DNA of 64,000 bases. It comes from an uncultured Gammaproteobacteria bacterium. GTDB lineage: Bacteria > Pseudomonadota > Gammaproteobacteria > Pseudomonadales > Porticoccaceae. The DNA lies in contig CAJXQR010000007.1 of NCBI GenBank assembly GCA_913058345.1, forward strand, positions 1 to 64,000, read 5' to 3'. Both the position numbers and the translations under genes were made by a program. Below the pieces are notes generated by a model. The model did not search any database. It saw nothing but the letters and a program-made list of their open reading frames with translations, and was not told the origin of the DNA. Shown piece by piece: positions 1 to 7,678 of this stretch. Each line of letters begins with the position of its first letter. Position 1 is the stretch's first letter.

Positions 1-118
1 CAGTGTCTTCCAGACCTAGCCTGGCTAAATCTCTTGGACTTGATGCCGCATAACTGGATGCAGCAACAGCGAACGTTAGGGTAGATATTGCCACGTGAAG
101 AAAGGGTGTTTTTTCCAA
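1..118 (-). CDS. N-terminus of a secreted protein, cut by the left edge
   Basis: The minus strand is open from 118 to the window edge (39 residues). It encodes a hydrophobic stretch VAISTLTFAVAASSYA followed by a polar region, which looks like a signal peptide with an AxA-type cleavage site near residue 24. A stop codon lies directly before position 118, so the start must be TTG at 118-116 or GTG at 94-92; neither has a clear ribosome binding site. The TTG start gives a more normal signal peptide because it adds a lysine ahead of the hydrophobic core. The mature protein lies outside the window, so no function can be given. A chance open frame is possible. Confidence 0.42.
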   Translation of the reverse strand, partial: MEKTPFLHVAISTLTFAVAASSYAASSPRDLARLGLEDT

Positions 119-1442
119 CTACTGCCGTGTACAGGGTACTTAGCCATTACCTAGACCTCCTAAAACTTATCCTAAATCTATTAACCTACTGTTTTTTAAC
201 AATGTCATCTCAAGGCTATCTGAAGACAAACGCTATCAGAGATAAAAATAGTGACTTCAGACAACAACTGATGCTATTCCGTAACAGACACTTTTCTTAC
301 GTAGAATCAAAGAACTGAATTGTGCACGACCCTTAGCCTGTTAACTGTGATCCAATCCGCTACGCTACTTTAAAGCCTAAACATTCTCTCCCTCTTTTCT
401 TATAGAGAGCCATGTAAACCGATATATTATTTAAACTATTTATTCTCAATATAAACACTACTCATAACGGGGTCGATTTAAAAACTGCTACCAGCCATTA
501 AGTGAGGCTGTCGAAAACAGACCCAACAGACTTTACTTATAATGCACACGGTTAAAGAAGAAAGACGCGACAAAAGGTAGAAGTCGCTGTATTAAAGTTG
601 CTACCCAGTGGCCAGGCAGACCAGCCTATACGCAGGAATTATTATCACCACTGAGCAACAAACCCTAGGCGCGTTCAAACTAGCTGCTCAGCAAGTCATA
701 CAACGATACCGTTCTTATCAACAATCTCAGGTTTCAACAATTTTTCCCATCTTAATTAAAAGCACTACCACCTTTTTGTCACCAAACTCGCCACTACTTC
801 AACCCGTGTCCATCACACTTTGAAATTGACAAACCCATAGCGGTCAAAAAGATTCTATCCGTCGATAACCAGAAAATGACGCTGCAAGAAAATTTTGAAA
901 CACGGCCCTTTCGACATCAGTGTTCGGAAGTACTACCGTAGTGATGACACGATGTGGCGCAATCTGTTGCGCGGCTGGTAGGGTGCTTAATCATTAATGT
1001 CTTATTGATAATCGAGATCGATATTCAAGAATTAGATCCAGTCAGAACGCTCACTCTAAAAACAACTAATAATTGCAGTTTCAAGCAGCTAGACTGGTGA
1101 ACTTATGTGTTGAGATAGTACTCGCGTTGCTATTTTTCAGTGTTAGTGCTTCAAGATACGGGCAAGCTAGCTTTAGAGGTTCAGCACCGAAAGACTGTTT
1201 GTGACTTGCGTCAACCTATCAGGGTAACTCACTAATGCCGGCTGGAATGGCTGAATAATCGCTTAGCCTACCTGAGTATTGATAAAGGCCATCGAAAGCA
1301 GGCGCCACTTGCTTACCGAGGAATGACTTACTCTTATGGCCACTGTCTCTTCAGCGTTATCAAGCCACTGATCATTAACGGCAAACAGGCAGTAGAATGA
1401 CGGATGCTGACTACATTACCATTCATACAGGAAGGAGGAACT
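119..1442. other. 1.3 kb region without a convincing gene; possible decayed coding debris
   Basis: No frame here gives a protein I recognise. Short open stretches exist at 88-318 and 608-823 (plus), but neither has a family motif or a good ribosome binding site. Around 824-990 two plus-strand frames join if one base is shifted near 910, giving a roughly 50-residue stretch ending in a stop. Around 1125-1400 another open stretch is interrupted once by an in-frame TAA near 1233. This pattern is compatible with old, decayed genes, but I cannot name a parent family. The strong ribosome binding site at 1431-1438 belongs to the next gene. Confidence 0.4.
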
Positions 1443-2411
1443 ATGTCAGAATCATCACCGGAACATGGCTATGCGGCAAATCACCCTCGAAGCATACCCT
1501 GGCGAGGTTGGTGGGATATTATCCGCCGGGTGTGGCGACAGACAAACGATGACAACCTCAGCCTGGTAGCTGCGGGGGTTACTTTCTACTTTTTACTCGC
1601 TTTTTTTCCCGCTTTAGGCGCGCTGATATCCATATATGGATTATTCGTGGCTCAGCAAGAAGTTGGGCGTCACTTTTCCGATATGCTCGTTGTGCTTCCA
1701 GCCGAGACGCATCAGTTGATTCTCACACAGATTCAGCGCTTTGTGGATAATTCTGAGACCACCCTTAGCCTGGGTGCTATTAGTAGTACGCTACTTGCCG
1801 TTTGGAGCACTAGCAAAGGCGCTCAGGCAATTATCATTGCTTGTAACATAGCCTACAAGGAACGGCGAACAAGGGGGTTTTTGAGGCAATTACTGGTCCG
1901 GGTATTGTTTACTATTGCTGCCATTGGTTTTATCTTATTAGCACTGGCCGTGATTGCGCTGTTACCCACTATGGTGAGCTTAATGGGCTTAAATCAGTAT
2001 CAGGACTGGCTCCTGAAGATTGTCTTTTGGCCTTTACTGTTGCTGTTTTTTCATGCCGCTTTGATCGCCATTTATCGCTATGGTCCCACTAGAGAAAATG
2101 CAAAGTGGCGCTGGATAACCCCAGGTTCTATTCTGGCTACCTGTTTTTGGTTGCTGGCCTCAGGTTTATTTTCTTTCTATCTCGCTAATTTCGGCCGTTA
2201 CGACGAAACTTACGGCTCGCTCGGGGGGGTTGTCATTTTGTTGATGTGGCTTTACCTGAGTGCTTTTATTATTTTGTTGGGTGCAAAGTTTAACGCAGCT
2301 CTGGAGCTACAAACTGAACGCGATACCACAGTAGGTGCTGCACAAGAAATAGGTGAACGCGGTGCCTATGTTGCTGATCACGTCGAGCGCGACAGCAAAA
2401 ATTCCATGTAA
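1443..2411 (+). CDS. YihY/UPF0761 family inner-membrane protein
   Basis: A 322-residue polytopic inner-membrane protein of the YihY family (once misnamed ribonuclease BN; molecular function not established). About six hydrophobic segments are visible, with the family-typical segment FYFLLAFFPALGALISIYG near residue 45 and a C-terminal GGVVILLMWLYLSAFIILLG. I chose the ATG at 1443 because AGGAGG-like sequence (1433-1438) sits 4-9 bases upstream; the in-frame ATG at 1404 has no such site and would add 13 atypical residues. The C-terminal 35 residues are charged and cytoplasmic. It is a single gene, convergent with the carbonic anhydrase at 2567-3190. The family assignment is firm; the role is not. 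Confidence 0.93.
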   Translation: MSESSPEHGYAANHPRSIPWRGWWDIIRRVWRQTNDDNLSLVAAGVTFYFLLAFFPALGALISIYGLFVAQQEVGRHFSDMLVVLPAETHQLILTQIQRFVDNSETTLSLGAISSTLLAVWSTSKGAQAIIIACNIAYKERRTRGFLRQLLVRVLFTIAAIGFILLALAVIALLPTMVSLMGLNQYQDWLLKIVFWPLLLLFFHAALIAIYRYGPTRENAKWRWITPGSILATCFWLLASGLFSFYLANFGRYDETYGSLGGVVILLMWLYLSAFIILLGAKFNAALELQTERDTTVGAAQEIGERGAYVADHVERDSKNSM

Positions 2412-2566
2412 TGGACCTATAGTACAAACAAAAGCACAAACAAAGATCAAAGCGGCTTAGTACTAACTGCGCTCAATGGTTCATACGTTCTGTCTGTTCA
2501 GCACCTATGGGCTCAGCACCTATCAACACCTACAGGGATAGAGCCAAGGGCTAGCGACTGGTTTTT

Positions 2567-3190
2567 TTATCGGTTGGCCTTTTCAAAATCATCCAAGCCC
2601 TTCATGCTCACTTCAAGGTCTCGAATCAAGCCGTCTTTTACCGCGTAAATCCAGCCGTGAACCGAGAGCTTGGCATTATTTTTCCAGGCACCTTGTACCA
2701 CTGTACTGCTGCAAACATTGAGCACCTGCTCCATAACATTCTTTTCACAGAGGTGATCGAGCCGATCATCTTCACTCGTACAGCGATCAATATCGCTGCG
2801 GTGGAAACGGTAGACGTCGCGGATATGGCACAACCAATTATCGATGAGGCCGTGATCTTTATCTTCCATTGCCGCTTTTACTCCACCACAGCCGTAGTGA
2901 CCACAAACAATAATATGCTTCACCTTGAGGACTTCAACCGCGAATTGCACCACCGACAGGCAGTTCAAATCGGAGTGCACCACCACATTGGCTATATTAC
3001 GGTGCACAAAAACCTCACCGGGGAGCAGACCGGTAATCTGATTGGCAGGCACCCGGCTATCTGAGCAACCAATCCATAAATATTCCGGCGCCTGCTGCTT
3101 CGACAAGTCACTAAAGAAGTGGGGTTTCTCGTTTTGCACGTCCTTGGCCCAACGCTTATTACACGCTAAAAGGTGTTCTAACTCACTCAT
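2567..3190 (-). CDS. can: Beta-class carbonic anhydrase
   Basis: A 207-residue cytoplasmic zinc enzyme interconverting CO2 and bicarbonate. The zinc ligands expected of the beta class are all present: Cys42 and Asp44 in the CSDSR motif, His98 and Cys101 in GHYGCGG. Asp44 pairs with Arg46 as in other beta enzymes. Length and N-terminus (ELEHLLACNKRWA) match the Can/CynT2 group, which supplies bicarbonate for carboxylations such as those in fatty acid, arginine and pyrimidine synthesis. No cyanase gene is adjacent, which argues for the housekeeping Can role rather than a cyanate operon. It stands alone, convergent with the YihY gene. Confidence 0.96.
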   Translation of the reverse strand: MSELEHLLACNKRWAKDVQNEKPHFFSDLSKQQAPEYLWIGCSDSRVPANQITGLLPGEVFVHRNIANVVVHSDLNCLSVVQFAVEVLKVKHIIVCGHYGCGGVKAAMEDKDHGLIDNWLCHIRDVYRFHRSDIDRCTSEDDRLDHLCEKNVMEQVLNVCSSTVVQGAWKNNAKLSVHGWIYAVKDGLIRDLEVSMKGLDDFEKANR

Positions 3191-3675
3191 ATTGACTCAC
3201 TAATCTATTCTGTTAAAACGTTTGGCGATAAGAAAAGCGCCATGTCAAGGCTGGAGGTCCGCATTGTGCCTCAATAAATGGCTTTATCAAAATCTTTACT
3301 AAAGCGATAAATTACAGTGCAAAAATAGCCCTGCAGATCGTATGGACGGGGCCATAAAATGCCCTCTTATAAGGCGTCCGCACCAAAAACTACCATCAAA
3401 GCGAGCAGCACAACGCGCTTATACCGTCAGTTGCAGTTCCCTCTCGACACACAGGCACGTACAAGCCCGTTGCATGAGATATCGAAAATCGATTCGAGAA
3501 TCTCTTGCCTGGCAAACAATTGCGCGCATCGAAAGCGCTCATAGACAGGCAGATTACAGTTAGCCTGAACCCGCAAACCCGCCCACCACAAAGACTGGCA
3601 TATTTCGTGCTTAAACTCTATTCCGATAGCCTCTGATTTATCTTTAAACCGCATTTAATGGGACTACCAAATATC
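3191..3675. other. Divergent intergenic region upstream of nirB
   Basis: This 485-base gap separates the carbonic anhydrase start from nirB. Small open frames on both strands (for example 3342-3563 plus and 3427-3654 minus) overlap one another and show no family features, so I do not call them genes. The one clear signal is the sigma-54 promoter at 3596-3611. A long upstream stretch fits a promoter that needs a distant enhancer-bound activator such as NtrC, but I could not find a convincing NtrC palindrome. Confidence 0.6.
3596..3611 (+). promoter_or_regulatory. Sigma-54 (RpoN) promoter of nirBD
   Basis: TGGCATATTTCGTGCT matches the -24/-12 consensus TGGCAY-R-N4-TTGCW with GG and GC separated by exactly ten bases; only one of the less conserved positions before the GC differs. 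Transcription should start about 12 bases after the GC, near 3622, leaving a leader of roughly 35-55 bases before nirB. The match shares its first nine bases (TGGCATATT) with the nasA promoter at 7625-7640. Confidence 0.75.
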
Positions 3676-6204
3676 ATGAGTAACAAACAGCGCGTTCTCG
3701 TTATTGGCAACGGCATGGTTGGCCACAAGTTCCTGGAAGCCATGATCAATAGCCCACAATACTCGGCCTTTGAAGTGACCACTTTCTGTGAAGAAAGCCG
3801 CATCGCCTATGACCGCGTCCACCTCAGCGAGTTTTTTTGCGGTCGTAGTGCCGACGACCTCTCATTGGTCGAGCCCGGCTATTACGAACAACACGGTATC
3901 CGCGTTCTTCTTGGCGACAAAGCAGTGAGCATTGATCGCAGCGCCAAGACAGTGACGTCCGAAAAAGGCGAGGTTCTTAACTACGACAAGCTGGTACTGG
4001 CCACAGGTTCATTTCCCTTTGTTCCTCCGATACCCGGCCACGACCGTGATAACTGCTTTGTCTACCGCACCATTAACGACCTGGAAGCCATGCAGGCGGC
4101 GGCCGAGCATTCAAAAGTGGGCGCTGTAATCGGCGGGGGCTTACTCGGTCTGGAAGCGGCCAAAGCCCTTGTTGACCTGGGCCTGGAAACCCACGTTATT
4201 GAATTTGCACCGCGCCTGATGGCCGTGCAAATTGATGATGGCGGCGGTGCCATGCTGCGCCAGAAAATTGAAGACCTTGGGGTTAAAGTTCATCTGGGTA
4301 TGAACACACAAAACATCGGCGATGGTGATACCTGTTTCCACAAAATGAGTTTTGCCGACGGTTCAGAAATTGAAACTGACATGCTGCTGTTCTCCGCCGG
4401 TATTCGTCCTCAAGACGCCCTCGCTCGTGACAGTAAACTGGAACTGGGTGAACGCGGCGGCATTGTTGTCAATGACCATTGCCAAACGTCCGACCCCGAT
4501 GTTTACGCCATTGGCGAGTGTGCCCTGTGGAGCGGGCGCATTTACGGCCTGGTCGCCCCGGGCTATAAAATGGCTCAGGTCGCCTGCGACCACATCAATG
4601 CCGAAGACAACGCCTTCACGGGTGCCGATATGAGCACCAAGTTAAAACTCATGGGCATTGATGTGGCGAGTATCGGCGATGCCCACGCGAACACCCCCAA
4701 TGCCAAGGAATACACCTACGTTAACGGTACAGAGGAGATTTATAAAAAGATTGTCGTCACTGAAGACAATTCACGACTGCTAGGTGCCGTACTGGTCGGT
4801 GATGCCACAGACTACGGCACTTTATTGCAAATGAGTCTCAATGATATCCCTCTACCAGAATTCCCCGATGCCCTAATCCTGCCCCAGCGCGATGGCAATG
4901 GCGCCACCGGTTTGGGTGTCGATATGCTGCCTGATGGCGCACAAATCTGTTCCTGTAACGACGTCACCAAGGGGCAGTTGTGCCAGGCTGTTTCCGACGG
5001 CGCCACGGTATTGGCTGACCTTACCCTGGCGACGAATGCCGGCACCAGTTGTGGCGGTTGTAAACCACTCGTCGGTCAGGTTCTCAATAACGAACTTGAA
5101 AAAATGGGACTTGAGGTCAACACCGACATTTGCGAACACTTTCCCCACACCCGCCAGGAGCTTTACCACCTGGTACGGGTTAAAGAAATAAAAACCTTTA
5201 GCGATCTGTTAGCCCAGCACGGTAGCGGCTACGGCTGTGAAATCTGTAAGCCCACCATTGCCTCTATCTTAGCTTCCTGCTGGAATGACTATGTACTCGA
5301 ACCCGAGCACCTCGCCCTGCAAGATACCAACGATCGCTATTTGGGCAATATGCAAAAGGACGGCACCTACTCCGTCGTGCCGCGTATCGCCGGTGGCGAA
5401 ATCACCCCCGATAAACTGATCGTACTCGGTGAAGTCGGCAAAAAATACAATCTTTACACCAAGGTGACCGGTGGCCAACGTATCGACTTGTTCGGCGCCC
5501 GACTCGAACAACTGCCCCAAATATGGAAAGAGCTGATCGACGCAGGTTTTGAAACCGGCCACGCTTACGGAAAGTCACTACGCACGGTTAAGTCCTGTGT
5601 CGGCAGCACCTGGTGTCGTTACGGCCAGAATGACAGTGTCGCGCTGGCACTTGAAATCGAGCACCGCTACAAAGGTCTGCGCTCACCGCACAAAATCAAG
5701 TCTGCCGTCTCTGGCTGTACCCGCGAGTGTGCCGAAGCTCAGAGTAAAGATGTAGGCGTCATCGCCACCGAAACCGGCTGGAATATGTATGTTTGTGGCA
5801 ATGGCGGCATGCGTCCCCGCCACGCGGATTTATTTGCCACCGACCTCGACACAGAGACACTGATCAAATACACCGACCGCTTGCTAATGTTTTACGTACA
5901 GACAGCCGATCGTTTACAGCGCACCTCTGTCTGGATGGACAATATGGACGGCGGCATCGATTATTTACGCGAAGTAATCATCGACGACTCTCTGGGTATT
6001 TGTGAAAAACTCGAGGCCGAAATGGCTAAAGTCATCGACACTTATCAGTGTGAGTGGAAAACCACTATCGACGATGAAGAAAAAATGTTGATGTTCCGTC
6101 CCTTTATTAACAGTAATAAAGCCGATAGCAATGTGGTTTTCGTTGAAGAGCGAGGGCAAATTCGCCCCGCTCGCAAAGACGAAAGAGAGCCGGTTACCGC
6201 ATGA
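3676..6204 (+). CDS. nirB: Nitrite reductase (NADH) large subunit
   Basis: The 842-residue catalytic subunit of cytoplasmic assimilatory nitrite reductase, which reduces nitrite to ammonium with NAD(P)H. From the N-terminus: FAD Rossmann fold (VLVIGNGMVGHKF), NAD-binding fold (GAVIGGGLLGLEAA), a BFD-type [2Fe-2S] domain with Cys425, Cys427, Cys459 and Cys462, then the sulfite/nitrite reductase half-domain and the sirohaem/[4Fe-4S] domain with Cys641, Cys647, Cys681 and Cys685. All redox ligands are intact and the length is normal. I start at the ATG at 3676 because it aligns with the usual N-terminus; an in-frame ATG at 3658 would add six residues, and neither has a strong ribosome binding site. 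It overlaps nirD by four bases. Regulation is probably through the sigma-54 promoter upstream. Confidence 0.97.
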   Translation: MSNKQRVLVIGNGMVGHKFLEAMINSPQYSAFEVTTFCEESRIAYDRVHLSEFFCGRSADDLSLVEPGYYEQHGIRVLLGDKAVSIDRSAKTVTSEKGEVLNYDKLVLATGSFPFVPPIPGHDRDNCFVYRTINDLEAMQAAAEHSKVGAVIGGGLLGLEAAKALVDLGLETHVIEFAPRLMAVQIDDGGGAMLRQKIEDLGVKVHLGMNTQNIGDGDTCFHKMSFADGSEIETDMLLFSAGIRPQDALARDSKLELGERGGIVVNDHCQTSDPDVYAIGECALWSGRIYGLVAPGYKMAQVACDHINAEDNAFTGADMSTKLKLMGIDVASIGDAHANTPNAKEYTYVNGTEEIYKKIVVTEDNSRLLGAVLVGDATDYGTLLQMSLNDIPLPEFPDALILPQRDGNGATGLGVDMLPDGAQICSCNDVTKGQLCQAVSDGATVLADLTLATNAGTSCGGCKPLVGQVLNNELEKMGLEVNTDICEHFPHTRQELYHLVRVKEIKTFSDLLAQHGSGYGCEICKPTIASILASCWNDYVLEPEHLALQDTNDRYLGNMQKDGTYSVVPRIAGGEITPDKLIVLGEVGKKYNLYTKVTGGQRIDLFGARLEQLPQIWKELIDAGFETGHAYGKSLRTVKSCVGSTWCRYGQNDSVALALEIEHRYKGLRSPHKIKSAVSGCTRECAEAQSKDVGVIATETGWNMYVCGNGGMRPRHADLFATDLDTETLIKYTDRLLMFYVQTADRLQRTSVWMDNMDGGIDYLREVIIDDSLGICEKLEAEMAKVIDTYQCEWKTTIDDEEKMLMFRPFINSNKADSNVVFVEERGQIRPARKDEREPVTA

Positions 6205-6587
6205 ATGATCTCACGAAAAAAGCACAGGAAGATGATGTGACAACAGACCCAAACTGGACCGGTATTTGCAACCTGCAAGATTTACCGCTCAACGCCGGTG
6301 TTGCAGCACTACTGCACGCCGACACCGACAAAGAAACACAAATCGCTCTATTTCGCACTAGCGCCAATGATCAAGTTTATGCGATTAGCAATTTCGACCC
6401 CTTCAGTGAAGCCAATGTCCTTGCCCGGGGTATCCTCTGTAGCATCGGCGAACAACTCGCTGTTGCATCACCCGTGTTAAAAGAGCATTTTAACCTGGCT
6501 ACGGGACAGTGTTTTGAAGATGAAAGCGTGTCTATCGCCACCTTTCCCGTCAAAATTGTCGACGGCAACGTACTGGTTGCCGGCTAA
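6201..6587 (+). CDS. nirD: Nitrite reductase (NADH) small subunit
   Basis: A 128-residue Rieske-fold subunit that pairs with NirB in nitrite reduction. As in other NirD proteins the fold is recognisable (ISNFDPFSEANVLARGIL and a C-terminal FPVKIVDGNVLVA) but the Cys/His cluster ligands of true Rieske proteins are absent, so it does not bind its own [2Fe-2S] centre. The N-terminus is about 20 residues longer than minimal NirD. Its start codon overlaps the nirB stop (ATGA), which implies translational coupling and stoichiometric production. Confidence 0.95.
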   Translation: MNDLTKKAQEDDVTTDPNWTGICNLQDLPLNAGVAALLHADTDKETQIALFRTSANDQVYAISNFDPFSEANVLARGILCSIGEQLAVASPVLKEHFNLATGQCFEDESVSIATFPVKIVDGNVLVAG

Positions 6588-6602
6588 GCCAAGGATACTG
6601 CT

Positions 6603-7514
6603 ATGTCTCATACTTTTTATACTGCTGATGCGTTTACTCAAACCCTTTTTCAAGGCGCCCAAATTGCCGTATTCCCCGCTGCGGCAAATTTTGACGATGA
6701 ACAAATGTCGCTCATTGCCCGGGAATTAAATCTTTCCGAAACCGTTTTTGTCAGCCCCGGCGAACAGGACAATCACTTTAAATTACGTATATTCACACCG
6801 CTAAAAGAAATTAGTTTTGCTGGCCACCCGGTACTCGCCACCGCTAAAGCACTGGTGGAACAAAACCTTATTACCCTCAACGACGGCAAAGCGACTGCGT
6901 GCTTTCAGCAGAAGACTGGCGACTTGAGCGTTAACATTGAACAACGGGAAGGCGAGCCCCTATTTGTGCAGTTCACTTTATCCAGTGACCCGGTGGTCGA
7001 CCGCTATACACCCCGTGCTAGCGAACTGGCTGCCCTGCTGTCCATCGACGAAAGTGATATCGACACCCGCACCTTCCAAACCCGCCTGGTGTCCATTGAT
7101 CTTCCCTATTTAATTCTACCTCTGGTCTCCCAGGCTGCCGTGCGCAAAGCGCGCTTTGACATGAAGGCCTGGAGTCAGTCTAGCGCTCCAGCCATGGCAG
7201 CCCAGGAAATACTGGTGTTCAGTAATAAAACAGACAACAGTGATACAGATTTCCATGCTCGACTATTAGGCCCCAGTATTGGCGTGCACGAAGATCCGCC
7301 TATCGGCTCTGCCATGTCCTGTTTTACTGGCTACCTCGGCTCCCATGATGCGATTCGCGAGGGGACTTACACGTTTATTATCGATCGCGGTACAAGCGAA
7401 ACTCGCCGCAGCGTGTTAGCTATTGAAATGGATAACCACGCCAATAAAGCCACTACCCTGCGGGTGGGCGGCAACGTAGTGCTGGTGAGTAAAAATAGTC
7501 TGCTACTACCCTAA
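6603..7514 (+). CDS. PhzF-family isomerase/epimerase-like protein
   Basis: A 303-residue member of the PhzF/diaminopimelate-epimerase fold, with the typical N-terminal FYTADAFTQTLFQGAQIAVF, the presumed catalytic glutamate in NLSETVF (about residue 46), and FAGHPVLATA. A family C-terminal motif (EDPPIGSAMSCFTGYL) is also present. In many members the first motif reads GNPLAV; here it is GAQIAV. Most PhzF proteins have unknown substrates and are not involved in phenazine synthesis; no phenazine genes are nearby. It lies 15 bases after nirD and before the nasA promoter, so it is probably co-transcribed with nirBD. Its role in nitrogen assimilation, if any, is unknown. Confidence 0.9.
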   Translation: MSHTFYTADAFTQTLFQGAQIAVFPAAANFDDEQMSLIARELNLSETVFVSPGEQDNHFKLRIFTPLKEISFAGHPVLATAKALVEQNLITLNDGKATACFQQKTGDLSVNIEQREGEPLFVQFTLSSDPVVDRYTPRASELAALLSIDESDIDTRTFQTRLVSIDLPYLILPLVSQAAVRKARFDMKAWSQSSAPAMAAQEILVFSNKTDNSDTDFHARLLGPSIGVHEDPPIGSAMSCFTGYLGSHDAIREGTYTFIIDRGTSETRRSVLAIEMDNHANKATTLRVGGNVVLVSKNSLLLP

Positions 7515-7523
7515 GTGCCCTCT

Positions 7524-7553
7524 ATTAGCAGTCTCGAGCATTAGCAGTCTCGA
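7524..7553 (+). repeat. 14-bp direct repeat upstream of the nasA promoter
   Basis: ATTAGCAGTCTCGA occurs at 7524-7537 and again at 7540-7553, a 16-base period. It is centred about 110 bases before the predicted nasA transcription start, a usual distance for an enhancer of sigma-54 promoters. It does not resemble the NtrC consensus (TGCAC-N7-GTGCA). It may be an activator site or just a local duplication. Confidence 0.5.
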
Positions 7554-7624
7554 ACGCGTTGAAAGTTAAAAGTTGAGAGCCGGCACATCTATTGACCGGC
7601 ATCGACAAGCACGCGGCTCTAGCT

Positions 7625-7640
7625 TGGCATATTACTTGCT
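7625..7640 (+). promoter_or_regulatory. Sigma-54 (RpoN) promoter of the nasA operon
   Basis: TGGCATATTACTTGCT is a full match to TGGCAY-R-N4-TTGCW with the required ten bases between GG and GC. The start of transcription would be near 7651, 28 bases ahead of the nasA ATG at 7679. This supports that ATG rather than the in-frame one at 7715. Dependence on nitrogen-limitation signalling through NtrC is inferred from the class of promoter and gene. Confidence 0.82.
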
Positions 7641-7678
7641 TTTTCTAAGTTTTCCTTTGGTTTGAAAGGTCTAGTCTC

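Noticed and set aside
3510-3523. Second sigma-54-like motif TGGCAAACAATTGC upstream of nirB
   Set aside because: Only nine bases separate GG and GC; the spacing for RpoN must be ten. The motif at 3596-3611 fits properly.
3514-3540. Possible NtrC site (TGCGC ... GCGCT)
   Set aside because: The half-sites are nine bases apart rather than seven and match the consensus poorly.
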